A stretch of DNA of 64,000 bases. It comes from Spirochaetota bacterium (GTDB lineage: Bacteria; Spirochaetota; UBA4802; JAGODF01). The position numbers and the translations under genes are program-made. Below, in pieces: positions 25,953-34,998 of this stretch (position 1 is its first letter; each line of letters opens with the position of its first letter). The DNA lies in contig JARKUF010000040.1 of the NCBI GenBank assembly GCA_029974015.1, positions 62,001 to 126,000 of the forward strand, read 5' to 3'. The notes beneath the pieces are model-generated. The model did no database searches. It was not told where the DNA came from and worked only from the letters and a program-made list of their open reading frames with translations.

Positions 25953-26468
25953 ATGAACAAGCTGGAGGAGCTAAAAAAAAGCGCCGGCGCCGCGAAGAGC
26001 GACGGCAGGCAGTTCGTGACCTTCATTATCGGGGAGGAAAACTACGGAGTCGAGGTCCTGAAGGTCCAGGAAATAATAGGAATGACCCAGATTATCCATG
26101 TACCGAACAGCGCTGAATTCATGAAAGGAGTCATCAACCTGCGGGGCGCAGTGGTCCCCGTGGTGGACATGCGCACGCGCTTCAGGATGCCGGAGAGGGA
26201 GTACGACATGTTCACCGTCATCATCATCGTGGAGGTGAAGAACCGGATGATCGGGATGATTGTGGATTCCGTCTCCGACGTGGTGGATATAAGCGAAGCC
26301 ACCATCCAGGACACCCCGCACTTCACAGCCAAGATAGAGACCGACTTTATCAAGGGCATAGGCCAGGTGGAAAACAAGTTAGTCATAATCCTCGATATCG
26401 ACAAAATCCTCAGTACCTCGGACCTGGAAAGGATGGCGATGGAGGAGTCAAGGGGGGGCGATGATTAA
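25953..26468 (+). CDS. cheW: Chemotaxis coupling protein
   Basis: A 171-residue CheW adaptor that links chemoreceptors to CheA. The full fold is visible: QFVTFIIGEENYGVEVLKVQ, IIHVPNSAEFMKGVINLRG, VVPVVDMRTRF, MIGMIVDSVSDVVDI, FIKGIGQVENKLVIILDIDK. Lengths and motifs are standard. The ATG follows TAGGAGGAGCTCG. Its last bases overlap the first cheD-like gene (26461). Confidence 0.95.
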   Translation: MNKLEELKKSAGAAKSDGRQFVTFIIGEENYGVEVLKVQEIIGMTQIIHVPNSAEFMKGVINLRGAVVPVVDMRTRFRMPEREYDMFTVIIIVEVKNRMIGMIVDSVSDVVDISEATIQDTPHFTAKIETDFIKGIGQVENKLVIILDIDKILSTSDLERMAMEESRGGDD

Positions 26469-27048
26469 AAGCAGTAAAAACCGCTTCGGCAAGGACCTCT
26501 ACGTCCTTTTCCCCGGTGAGTATCTGGTCGTTAAAAACGAGGAATGCGTGATGGTGAGCGTCACCAACTCCTGTATTGTGGTGTGCCTTTTCGACGTTCA
26601 GGAGAAGATCGCCGGCATGGGGCACTTCATCCTCCCCGGGGCGCTGGGGACCGACATCATAGCGGCGGACGAGATTGCGCGGCAGGGGATCACGGACATG
26701 GAGTACATCATGGGGGAGGTGGTGAAGCTGGGAGGCGACCGGAAGAGGCTCCGGGCCACTTTCTTCGGCTCCCTTACCGGTGAGAAGGACACGGACATGG
26801 AAAAGATGGTGCGAAACAGCGTAAAATTTCTCCGGGAGTACTTCACCATGGAAAACATAAAGGTGGTAAAGGAGACCGTGAGCCCCCGCACCCAGAAGGT
26901 CCTCCTGTATTGCCCCTCGGGACGGGTCCACAGGAAGGACGTGGATGCGAAGCGAGATTATTCGGAGTTCATCCGCCGGGAGAACGAATACATGCAGGAA
27001 ATTATCAGAAAGAAACAGCAGTACGGGAAGGTGATCCTGTTCGATTGA
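26461..27048 (+). CDS. cheD: CheD-family protein 1, divergent
   Basis: A 195-residue member of the CheD family, receptor glutamine deamidases that in some bacteria also bind CheC or CheX. The candidate catalytic Cys38 (TNSCIVVCLFD) and His55 (GMGHFILPG) remain. The Gly-Ser around the Cys is lost, the conserved Thr is shifted (Thr35 instead of five residues before the Cys), and the usual VFGGG and DxGGxxxRK strands are replaced (FFGSLTG, ETVSPRTQK). It is the most degenerate of three CheD copies in this operon. It overlaps cheW by 8 nt. It may deamidate a different target or be a binding protein only. Confidence 0.85.
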   Translation: MIKSSKNRFGKDLYVLFPGEYLVVKNEECVMVSVTNSCIVVCLFDVQEKIAGMGHFILPGALGTDIIAADEIARQGITDMEYIMGEVVKLGGDRKRLRATFFGSLTGEKDTDMEKMVRNSVKFLREYFTMENIKVVKETVSPRTQKVLLYCPSGRVHRKDVDAKRDYSEFIRRENEYMQEIIRKKQQYGKVILFD

Positions 27049-27184
27049 TCCTCCATGCCCGCTTTTACACAAGAAGGCGCTGCGGGTAATTGGGACGGAC
27101 ACAGAAGAGCCAATCGATGGGACACTCCGCAAAAAAGGGATACGCATAACCGCCCGCAATGAATTTTATCTGAGGAGATTTGCC

Positions 27185-27556
27185 ATGAAGAACATTCTCG
27201 CCGTAGACGATTCTCCCACCATAAGGACGAGCGTGGAATACGCACTCAAGGGGCTGGGGCACAATGTGGTCCAGGCCGAGAACGGTAAAGACGCGCTCGA
27301 TAAATTCAACGACTTGAAAGAAAAGGGGGAGTCCCTGGCAATGTGCATTGTCGACGTCAATATGCCGGTAATGGACGGGATCACCTTCGTGAAGGAGTTC
27401 AGGAAACTCGACAAGTTTACGCCGGTGGTCATCCTCACCACGGAGTCCGGAAACAGTAAAATTGAGGAAGGGAAGAGCGCCGGGGCCTCGGGGTGGATAG
27501 TGAAGCCTTTTGCGCCCGGGGAGCTGGTGAAAATAGTGGAGAAGCTGGTCCGGTGA
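27185..27556 (+). CDS. cheY: Chemotaxis response regulator CheY
   Basis: A 123-residue single receiver domain that, when phosphorylated by CheA, acts on the flagellar switch. The acidic pocket (AVDDSPTIR), phospho-acceptor Asp57 (CIVDVNMPVMDG), Thr85-Thr86 and Lys107 (WIVKPFAPGEL) are present, and the sequence is close to typical CheY. Its position after two adaptation/coupling genes fits. The 136-nt gap before it has no convincing gene; a GAGGAG site precedes the ATG. Confidence 0.93.
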   Translation: MKNILAVDDSPTIRTSVEYALKGLGHNVVQAENGKDALDKFNDLKEKGESLAMCIVDVNMPVMDGITFVKEFRKLDKFTPVVILTTESGNSKIEEGKSAGASGWIVKPFAPGELVKIVEKLVR

Positions 27557-27560
27557 GGAA

Positions 27561-28151
27561 ATGATACGCAATGACGTCAATAATTTCGGGAAGACACTTT
27601 TTATCCTGAACCCCGGGGATTATTTCGCAACCAGGGACGACTGCATCCTGGGCACCGTAGTGGGGGCCTGCGTGGTGGTATGCCTGAGCGATCCCGTGAA
27701 GAAGCTCGGAGGAATGGGGCATTTTATCGTCCCGGGATCTTTGAATACAAAAGGAATTTACGCCGACGATATTGCCCAGCACGGAATCACCCAGCTCGAA
27801 TATCTCATCGGTGAAATTGTGAAGCTTGGGGGAGACCGCCGGTTCCTCAGGGCCAAGGTGTTCGGAGCCGGGTATATTGCCGGCGGGCCCAGGGTGGCGG
27901 ACGAGGTGGTGGAAAGCAACATCCGTTTCATATATGAATACTTTACCCTTGAAAAAATAATTGTGGAGAGGAGCGACCTCGGCGGCGAATTCAGAAGGAA
28001 GATATACTTCTATCCCCAGACGGGATACGTTTACAGGAAGATCCTCCAGCACAATGAGGAGACGTCGGAGTTCATAAAACTCGAGAAGGAATACATCGAC
28101 CACGCCTTCCGCGACAAGGCGCGCCATGGCAGGGTGCTGTTGTTCGATTAA
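27561..28151 (+). CDS. cheD: CheD-family protein 2
   Basis: A 196-residue CheD homologue, collinear with CheD1 (both begin with an xNxFGKxLxxLxPGxY motif and end VLLFD), so the two are probably an old duplication. It keeps Thr32, Cys37 (GTVVGACVVVCLSD) and His54 (GMGHFIVPG), the three residues of the deamidase site, plus AKVFGAG and SDLGGEFRRK. It should therefore be catalytically competent, unlike CheD1. It starts 4 nt after cheY. Confidence 0.9.
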   Translation: MIRNDVNNFGKTLFILNPGDYFATRDDCILGTVVGACVVVCLSDPVKKLGGMGHFIVPGSLNTKGIYADDIAQHGITQLEYLIGEIVKLGGDRRFLRAKVFGAGYIAGGPRVADEVVESNIRFIYEYFTLEKIIVERSDLGGEFRRKIYFYPQTGYVYRKILQHNEETSEFIKLEKEYIDHAFRDKARHGRVLLFD

Positions 28152-28170
28152 TGGCAGGGCCGGTGTCATA

Positions 28171-29046
28171 ATGGCGTTTTCGGCTGGAGCTATGGGAACG
28201 AATGATAATGAAGGGAAAACGGGCATCATGTGGACGCTGGGGGACGGTGATTTCGAATACTTCCGGAACGTGGTTTACCGGGAAAGCGGCATCCGACTCA
28301 CGGAACTCAAGAAGGCCCTGGTGCAGGCGCGCCTCACAAAGCGGATACGCCAGCTTAAGATGGGGAGCTTCGCCGAATACAGCGAGTTCGTCAGGGAGAA
28401 CTACAACGACGAGCTGGTACACCTGATCAACTGCATCACCACCAACAAAACCGACTTTTTCCGGGAGAACCGCCACTTCGAATTCATGGAAAACACCATT
28501 TTCCCGGAGTGGATGGGAAAGAAAAAAAACAGCATACGGATATGGAGCGCCGGCTGTTCCACCGGAGAGGAACCCTATACCATCGCTATGGTGGTCCTGG
28601 AACATCTTCCCGGAGCGGCGGCGAAGGACGTGAAAATCCTGGCAACGGACATCGACACCACGGTCCTGGAAAAAGGCGCCACGGGGATGTACTCCGCGGA
28701 CAATGTCGCGGACATCGACACGCCCCTGCTAAAAAAATATTTTCTCCGCGGGCGCGGGCCCAATGAAGGGAATTTCATGGCGAAGGACCCCCTGAAAAAG
28801 ATGATACGCTTTCGCCGCCTCAATCTTCTGGACGAAACTTACCCCATGAAGGGGCAGTTTGACCTCATTTTCTGCCGAAACGTCATCATCTACTTCGACC
28901 GCGAAACCCAGCTTCGGCTCTTTGAGCGTTTCTACAATTACCTGCGTGACGACGGGTATCTGTTCGTGGGCCATTCCGAAACGCTCACGGGCCTCACGAG
29001 CAGGTTTAAACTGGTGAGCAACAGCATATACAGGAAGGTATTATAA
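28171..29046 (+). CDS. cheR: Chemoreceptor methyltransferase
   Basis: A 291-residue CheR that methylates receptor glutamates with S-adenosylmethionine. The N-terminal helical domain (FRNVVYRESGIRLTELKKAL) is followed by the SAM-binding domain: NKTDFFRENRHFEF, RIWSAGCSTGEEPYTIAM, KILATDIDTTVLEKG, FDLIFCRNVIIYFD and YLFVGHSETLTGL are all classic. Start choice is uncertain: ATG 28171, 28192 and 28228 are all possible because none has a strong ribosome-binding site; the extra residues before TLGDGDFEYF look dispensable. The stop abuts the third cheD start. Confidence 0.95.
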   Translation: MAFSAGAMGTNDNEGKTGIMWTLGDGDFEYFRNVVYRESGIRLTELKKALVQARLTKRIRQLKMGSFAEYSEFVRENYNDELVHLINCITTNKTDFFRENRHFEFMENTIFPEWMGKKKNSIRIWSAGCSTGEEPYTIAMVVLEHLPGAAAKDVKILATDIDTTVLEKGATGMYSADNVADIDTPLLKKYFLRGRGPNEGNFMAKDPLKKMIRFRRLNLLDETYPMKGQFDLIFCRNVIIYFDRETQLRLFERFYNYLRDDGYLFVGHSETLTGLTSRFKLVSNSIYRKVL

Positions 29047-29607
29047 ATGCATGTGGGCTATTCCGCGAAGTACAATAAGGCGATGAAAGTCATTTACCCG
29101 GGAGAGTTCTATGTGTCAAAGGTGGACGAGTTAATAGGGACGCTTCTGGGGTCATGCGTTTCAGTGTGCCTTTACGACCGCTCACGGGGACATTCGGGGA
29201 TGAACCACTTTATGCTTCCGGGAAGAATTTCCAGGCACGATATCTTCCAGGACAGGTCGGCGCGATACGGCATAACGGCCATCAACGGGCTCATACACGA
29301 GATGGAGAGGGCGGGGTCGCCGCGCAAAGACCTTCAGGCGAAGGTCTTCGGAGGCGGGAGCATATTAGTGACGCAAAAGGACGTGAACACCATTCCTTTC
29401 GACAATATCAGGGTGGCGAAAATCCTCCTGGAGATGGAAGATATTCCCATCATGAAAACCGACGTGGGGGGCGAATACACCAGGAAGCTCCTCATGGACG
29501 TGAAAACAGGAAAGGTCTACCTTAAAAAGACGACGCGGAAGGACGTGTACGAGAAGGTCAACGAGATGGAAAGAGATTACGCCATGAGGAGTTTCGGAAG
29601 GACATGA
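29047..29607 (+). CDS. cheD: CheD-family protein 3, canonical
   Basis: A 186-residue chemoreceptor glutamine deamidase with the complete family signature: TLLGSCVSVCLYD (Thr32, Cys37), GMNHFMLPG (His54), AKVFGGGSIL and TDVGGEYTRK. Of the three CheD copies here, this is closest to the classical CheD. It begins immediately after cheR and overlaps cheB by ATGA, so CheR, CheD3 and CheB form an adaptation cassette (methylation, deamidation, demethylation). Confidence 0.95.
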   Translation: MHVGYSAKYNKAMKVIYPGEFYVSKVDELIGTLLGSCVSVCLYDRSRGHSGMNHFMLPGRISRHDIFQDRSARYGITAINGLIHEMERAGSPRKDLQAKVFGGGSILVTQKDVNTIPFDNIRVAKILLEMEDIPIMKTDVGGEYTRKLLMDVKTGKVYLKKTTRKDVYEKVNEMERDYAMRSFGRT

Positions 29608-30683
29608 AAAAAATCAAGGTGCTCATAGTCGACGATTCGGCGGTTACCAGGAAGCTTATCACCGAATCGTTAGAGAAATCGAGGGAGATAGAGGTGGTCG
29701 CCACCGCCATCGATCCCTTTATTGCCGTGAACAAAATCCAGCGCCACGAGCCCGATGTGATCACCCTGGACATCGAGATGCCCCGAATGGACGGGTTGAC
29801 TTTCCTTTCAAAGATCATGATAGCACATCCGATGCCGGTGATAATGGTGAGCGCGTTCACTGAGAAGGGGGCCAAGGAGACCATGAAGGCCCTGGAGCTT
29901 GGGGCCGTGGACTTTGTCCTTAAGCCCAGGATAGACGATAATGAGGCATGGGAAAAGTTCGCTTCGGAGCTTATCGAGAAGGTGATCACCGCAAGCGGCA
30001 CCACCATCAAAAGGTCCCTCAGGCGCGCCGCAGAGGCGGCCCCCTCCGTGAAAGTCCTGGAGAAGCACACCGCCGATGTGATCCTCCCGAAGAAAAAACC
30101 GGTCGAAGCGAAGGCGAGGACCGGAATGGTGGTCGCCATAGGCGCCTCAACGGGGGGGACCGAAGCGATCGCTGAAATTTTAAGAAACCTCCCCGAGGAG
30201 TCGCCGGGTATCGTCATAGTCCAGCACATGCCAGAAAAATTCACGAAGGCCTTCTCGGACAGGCTAAACGGATTTTCGAAATTGTACGTGAAGGAGGCCG
30301 AGCACGGCGACAGGCTCTACCGGGGCACCGCCCTTGTGGCGCCCGGGGACCGTCACATGCTGCTTCGAAGCGACGCGAACGGCTACTGGGTGGAGATAAA
30401 CGACGGCCCTCCGGTGAACCGGCACCGCCCCGCCGTAGATGTGCTTTTCCGCTCTGTTGCCCAGGTTGCCGGGAAGAGCTCCCTGGGGGCCCTTCTCACG
30501 GGCATGGGGGCCGATGGCGCCGCGGGGCTTCTGGAAATGAAGGAGGCCGGAGCGAAGACCATAGCCCAGGACGAAAAATCGAGCGTTGTCTTCGGGATGC
30601 CCAGGGAGGCGATACGGCTTGGGGCGGCGGAGATGGTAAAAAACCTGAAGGAGATCACAGACTACATCCGGGACCTGGACTGA
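29604..30683 (+). CDS. cheB: Chemoreceptor methylesterase / glutamine deamidase
   Basis: A 359-residue CheB. Receiver domain (1-120) with Asp56 in VITLDIEMPRMDG and Lys107 in VDFVLKPR, a flexible linker (about 125-172), then the esterase domain with catalytic Ser182 (GASTGGTEA), His208 (VQHMPEKF) and Asp304 (TGMGADGA). Phosphorylated by CheA, it removes methyl groups added by CheR. It is the last gene of the chemotaxis run; a perfect palindrome follows about 50 nt later. Confidence 0.97.
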   Translation: MKKIKVLIVDDSAVTRKLITESLEKSREIEVVATAIDPFIAVNKIQRHEPDVITLDIEMPRMDGLTFLSKIMIAHPMPVIMVSAFTEKGAKETMKALELGAVDFVLKPRIDDNEAWEKFASELIEKVITASGTTIKRSLRRAAEAAPSVKVLEKHTADVILPKKKPVEAKARTGMVVAIGASTGGTEAIAEILRNLPEESPGIVIVQHMPEKFTKAFSDRLNGFSKLYVKEAEHGDRLYRGTALVAPGDRHMLLRSDANGYWVEINDGPPVNRHRPAVDVLFRSVAQVAGKSSLGALLTGMGADGAAGLLEMKEAGAKTIAQDEKSSVVFGMPREAIRLGAAEMVKNLKEITDYIRDLD

Positions 30684-30733
30684 GGGAATACGGGAAAACC
30701 CGGATCCTGAGTTTGCCTGCATTTTAAATGCAT

Positions 30734-30767
30734 GGGGACCTCAAAAAAATATTTTTTTGAGGTCCCC
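30734..30767. terminator. Perfect 34-bp palindrome, possible bidirectional terminator
   Basis: A fully self-complementary sequence (GGGGACCTC, seven A, TA, seven T, GAGGTCCCC) between cheB and the porin gene. It can form a 17-bp hairpin and would resemble an intrinsic terminator in either direction. A close relative with GCCTCAAAAA/TTTTTTTGAGGTC lies at 35091-35114 inside another element. Confidence 0.65.
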
Positions 30768-30799
30768 CGATGTTACCATCAATAATTTCAGGAGGCGGT

Positions 30800-31966
30800 A
30801 TGCGGAAAATAATAGGTTTTTTGGCGGCGGCCTCAGTTCTATTCGCCATTTCTTCGGCCTTCGCACAGGAGGCGCCGAAGGAAACGGTCCGGGTGTCGGG
30901 GCTCATGTACCTTCAGTGGATGAAAGAGGTGGAGCGCCCCTCAGGAGGGGAGAACAGAAACGGGTTCGACATCCAGCGGATGTATTTGAACTTCATGTAT
31001 CGCATTGACGATATCTGGAGCACGCGGGCCACAGTGGACGTTGGAAACGACGGGGGGGACGGGCGATATCAGGCTTTTCTGAAATTCGGGTATGTCCAGG
31101 CGGCGTCGGATCTGGGATTTGGCAGGCTCACTTTCCAGTTCGGCCTCATCGGCACTTCCGTCCTGGGCTTTGTTGACAGGGTGAGCGACTGGCGATGGTT
31201 GGGGTCAAACTACATCGATGGTTCGGCACTGGTGTTTCACAATCAGGGAACCCCGGGCCAGCTCTCGGGGCGTAACCCGATATTCTCGGAGGATAAGGGG
31301 CAGTCTCTCGATTCTTCGGCAGACCTCGGAGCGGGTTTGAGCCTTTCGGTGCAGAACCTGGTCACGCTGGACATCCAGGTGACCAATGGGGAGGGCTTTA
31401 AAAAAACAAAGGAAATAACCGATAGCAACGACGGTAACGACGACGGCAAGGCATACCTTGCCATGCTCTCTGTGACGCCCTTCCAGGGCCTCGCCCTTGC
31501 CGGATATTACCGCTACTGCATCACGGACGACTCCAGGGGTTCGGACAACTATATCAACTACTATGGCGGGACCGCGGCATATCAATTCCAGGGGGTCCGT
31601 GTTGGCGCGACATTCCTTCTTGCCCGGGTGAGCACCATGAAAGAAGCGGACACCAGGGCGAAGGTGGCGAAATACCGCCTCATCGACGCTTTCCTCATGG
31701 CTAATATGAAGTCCCTCACCGGAGTGCCGCTTCTCATTGCAGGCAGATATGTGATGGGCGCCACGAATTACGCCCGCGGCTACGCGGTAAGCGGCCAGAA
31801 GGCGGAGGCGGCGGTATGGGCCGCGGGTTTGGGCTGGCAGTTTAACGACCGCGTCCGCGCCATGGCGTACTATGAACACCAGACCTCGTCTTCGGACGAC
31901 ATTCCCGATGCGGACTGGAACGATCCGGCAAGGAACTTCTGGATAAAGACGGAGGTTTCATTTTAA
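30800..31966 (+). CDS. Outer-membrane porin-like beta-barrel protein
   Basis: A 388-residue exported protein with a signal peptide (MRKIIGFLAAASVLFAISSAFA, cleavage before QEAP). It has repeated amphipathic strands and aromatic residues at strand ends, and ends in WIKTEVSF with a C-terminal Phe, the usual mark of outer-membrane barrels. Stretches such as DIQRMYLNFMYRIDDIWSTR and LKFGYVQAASDLGFGRLTFQFG resemble phosphate-selective-type porins. The substrate cannot be inferred. A GGAGGCGGT ribosome-binding site precedes the ATG. It is transcribed alone after the palindrome. Confidence 0.75.
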   Translation: MRKIIGFLAAASVLFAISSAFAQEAPKETVRVSGLMYLQWMKEVERPSGGENRNGFDIQRMYLNFMYRIDDIWSTRATVDVGNDGGDGRYQAFLKFGYVQAASDLGFGRLTFQFGLIGTSVLGFVDRVSDWRWLGSNYIDGSALVFHNQGTPGQLSGRNPIFSEDKGQSLDSSADLGAGLSLSVQNLVTLDIQVTNGEGFKKTKEITDSNDGNDDGKAYLAMLSVTPFQGLALAGYYRYCITDDSRGSDNYINYYGGTAAYQFQGVRVGATFLLARVSTMKEADTRAKVAKYRLIDAFLMANMKSLTGVPLLIAGRYVMGATNYARGYAVSGQKAEAAVWAAGLGWQFNDRVRAMAYYEHQTSSSDDIPDADWNDPARNFWIKTEVSF

Positions 31967-32039
31967 TGTGATGCCCCTTCTCCGGCCCTCCCCTTGAAGA
32001 GGAGGGCCCGTGTCCGGCGAGCGCAGCAAGGTGGAGCTT

Positions 32040-34961
32040 ATGAACGGAGAAAAGCGGAAAACCATCCTCCTCGTGGAAGATGATGTCATCATCGCCATGG
32101 CGGAGGCGCAGATGCTCGAGAGGCATGGGTATGCCGTACTTACGGCCTACTCGGGCGAGGAGGCCGTGGAAGCCGCCCTCGCCAGTGGCTCCGTGGACCT
32201 CATTCTAATGGACATTGACCTGGGCAGGGGCATGGACGGCACGGAGGCGGCGGAAATAATCCTCCGAAGCCGGAACGTACCGGTGGTATTTCTTTCCTCC
32301 CATACGGAACCCTCGGTGGTGGAGAAGACCGAGAAAATCACCTCCTACGGCTATGTAGTGAAAAACATCGGCGAGACGGTGCTTCTGGCTTCCATCAAGA
32401 TGGCCTTCAGGCTTCATGAGGCTAAACAGGCCGAGTTGAAAAAAGAAAAAGACCTGGTTGAAAGTGAAAGCCTCTACAGGGCGCTGGTGGATAGCATGCC
32501 GGATATCGTGATGCGGTTCGACGCTGAGGGCAGGCATCTTTTCGTTTCGAAAAACATTATTGACCTTGTCGCCATCCCGTCCGTGGATTTCATAGGGAAG
32601 ACGCACCGTGAAAAGGGTTTTCCGGAAAACCTGTGCGATTTTTGGGAAGCATCGATAAGGGATGTTTTCTCGGAAAATAAACATTTTGAACAAGAGACTA
32701 AGGTTCCTTGCGCGGAAGGCGAAAGGGTGCTGAACTTGCGCCTTGTGCCCGAAATTGATTCCGATGGAAATGTGTCGTCTGTACTGTCGATCGCCAGGGA
32801 CATCACCGAATACAAAAAGCTGGAAAGTGATTATCATTTGCTCTTCAGGGAGGCCCTTGAAGGGTTCGCCCTTCATGAGATCGTTCTCGATGAAATCGGC
32901 AATCCCTGTGATTACCGTTTTCTCTCCGTTAATCCCGCTTTCGAGAAAATAACAGGATTGCGGTCGGCCGATATAATTGGAAAGACCGTCCTTGAAGTGC
33001 TTCCCGGCACCGAAAAATACTGGATTGAAATATATGGCAGAGTAGCCCTGAAAGGCGAACAGACTATATTTGAAAATTATTCCGGGGAACTGGGTAAGTA
33101 CTTCAAAGTCTCGGCCTATCAGCCTTCCCCGGGAAAATTCGCCTGCTTATTCTCCGACATAACGGCCCAGAAACAGTCCGAAGCAGCGATAAGAAAACAA
33201 GACGAATATTTGCGCTTGATTATCGAATCGGCCCCCATAGGAATAATTATTTTAGATCACGATGAGAAATGTTTGTTCGTAAATAAAAAGTTTACGTCCA
33301 TTTCCGGATACACAATTGACGACATGCCCTCCTCGAAGGAGTGGTGGCTTAAAGCGTATCCGGATGAGCCGTACCGCTTTTCCATCCGCGGCAAATGGGA
33401 ATCGGCAATCTCAAATGTCTTATCAACGGGCGAAGAGATGGAACCGCTTGAATGCCGGGTGGTCTGCAAGGACGGCAGGGAAGTCCAGGCGGAGATTTCG
33501 TTCGTTCCAGTTGGAGAGTTAAAGGCGGTGACTTTTAACAAAATCAACGAAAGAAAGCTTTCGAAAATTGCGCTTCAAGAAAGCGTGGAACAGGCCCTGA
33601 AAACGGAGCGGAAAAGGCTGCGCCGGTATATCGATGTCGCGGATGTGATTATCGTTGCGATTAATGTAGACCGGACCATCGCGCTTATTAACCGCAAAGG
33701 CTGTGAAACCCTGGGAAGAAGCGAAGATGAGCTGATTGGACGCAACTGGTTTGACGCGGCGGTTCCCGCCGGCATAAGGAAGGAGCTGGAGGAGAAGTTT
33801 TCCATTCTCGAAAGCGGACTGAACGGGCCGGTTGACCGGGTTGAAAATGAAATTGTCCGGGCCGATGGAAGCACGAGGACGATTTCCTGGCATAATACGG
33901 TTGTCCGTGATGATTCGGGACGAATTACAGGTACATTGATCTCCGGCGAGGACATCACGGACATCCTCGAGAAGCGGCGGAGAATGCGGACCCTGTTGGA
34001 GATGATAGACAGCGCTCCGAGCTCCATAACTGTCCACGATTTCGAGGGGCGCTTTCTTTACGCGAACCGGAAGACCTTCGAGATGCACGGCTGGAACGAA
34101 AAAGAATTCATGGAATTAACGCTTCAAAAACTCGACGCTCCCGCCAGCCAGGCCCTCATAGAAGAGAGGACGGCTTTGATAGAAAAAAACGGCGAGGCTG
34201 TCTTTGAATCTGAACATTACCGAAAGGACGGAACGATATTCCCCCTTGAATTATTCGTGAAGAAATCAGAATGGGAAGGCAGGCCGGCGATGCTGAGCAT
34301 CGCCACGGACATCACGGAGCGAAAACGATGGGAGGAGGAGCTCACCGCGGCCCTTGAAGAAAAACAGGCGCTTTTACGGGAGCTCCAGCACCGCATAAAG
34401 AACACGCTGGCAATGATTGTCTCATTGACCAATCTTGAGTCCAACCGAACTGAAAATCCCGAGGCCCGGGAAGCGCTGGACACCCTGAGGGGGCGTATAG
34501 ACTCGCTCTCCAATCTGTACACCTTGCTGTTCGAGTCGGGGGAGCCGCGGGAAGTGCGCCTGGACCGCTATGTCAGCGCCATCGGCGAATCTATAATGAA
34601 ATCCTATGCTTCGTCAGAGGTCCGAATTGGCCTTGAGGTGCGGGCCGATGAAATTGCCGTAGGCGCGAAATTTGCTTCTTCCCTGGGGCTTCTCCTTAAC
34701 GAGCTTTTAATGAACTCCTTCAAGTACGCGTTTAAGGAGGCCGACGAAGGCCTGGTGAAAATTGACCTTGCCCGCCGGGACGATGTCCTGATAATTGAGG
34801 TGGAGGACAATGGCGTGGGCCTCCCGGAAGGGTTTGACCCGGAGAAATCCCCGGGGTTTGGACTGCGCCTGGCCGTACTTCTGACAAGGCAGATGGATGG
34901 CGCCTTTGAATTTGAAAGCGGCGCAGGAACAAAATTCAGAGTGAAGCTGCCGCTTCCGTAA
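32040..34961 (+). CDS. REC-PAS(5)-HisKA_2 sensor histidine kinase
   Basis: A 973-residue soluble kinase: N-terminal receiver (5-125; LILMDIDLGRGMDG and SYGYVVKN), five PAS-like sensor domains (about 135-255, 265-380, 385-500, 520-640, 645-765), then a HisKA_2/HWE-type dimerization segment with phospho-acceptor His784 (LLRELQHRIKNTLAMI). A HATPase with LLLNELLMNSFKYAF and EDNGVGLPEGF follows. The receiver at the front implies it is itself controlled by another kinase. The ATG at 32040 follows GGTGGAG; a GTG at 32010 is possible. Its receiver is strikingly similar to that of the kinase at 42761. The ligand is unknown. Confidence 0.92.
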   Translation: MNGEKRKTILLVEDDVIIAMAEAQMLERHGYAVLTAYSGEEAVEAALASGSVDLILMDIDLGRGMDGTEAAEIILRSRNVPVVFLSSHTEPSVVEKTEKITSYGYVVKNIGETVLLASIKMAFRLHEAKQAELKKEKDLVESESLYRALVDSMPDIVMRFDAEGRHLFVSKNIIDLVAIPSVDFIGKTHREKGFPENLCDFWEASIRDVFSENKHFEQETKVPCAEGERVLNLRLVPEIDSDGNVSSVLSIARDITEYKKLESDYHLLFREALEGFALHEIVLDEIGNPCDYRFLSVNPAFEKITGLRSADIIGKTVLEVLPGTEKYWIEIYGRVALKGEQTIFENYSGELGKYFKVSAYQPSPGKFACLFSDITAQKQSEAAIRKQDEYLRLIIESAPIGIIILDHDEKCLFVNKKFTSISGYTIDDMPSSKEWWLKAYPDEPYRFSIRGKWESAISNVLSTGEEMEPLECRVVCKDGREVQAEISFVPVGELKAVTFNKINERKLSKIALQESVEQALKTERKRLRRYIDVADVIIVAINVDRTIALINRKGCETLGRSEDELIGRNWFDAAVPAGIRKELEEKFSILESGLNGPVDRVENEIVRADGSTRTISWHNTVVRDDSGRITGTLISGEDITDILEKRRRMRTLLEMIDSAPSSITVHDFEGRFLYANRKTFEMHGWNEKEFMELTLQKLDAPASQALIEERTALIEKNGEAVFESEHYRKDGTIFPLELFVKKSEWEGRPAMLSIATDITERKRWEEELTAALEEKQALLRELQHRIKNTLAMIVSLTNLESNRTENPEAREALDTLRGRIDSLSNLYTLLFESGEPREVRLDRYVSAIGESIMKSYASSEVRIGLEVRADEIAVGAKFASSLGLLLNELLMNSFKYAFKEADEGLVKIDLARRDDVLIIEVEDNGVGLPEGFDPEKSPGFGLRLAVLLTRQMDGAFEFESGAGTKFRVKLPLP

Positions 34962-34998
34962 ATTCAAGCTGAAGCGCCGCTGTCCTTTTTTAATATAA

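Noticed and set aside
27055..27162. 35-codon frame between cheD1 and cheY
   Set aside because: No ribosome-binding site and a composition unlike the neighbouring genes; probably chance.
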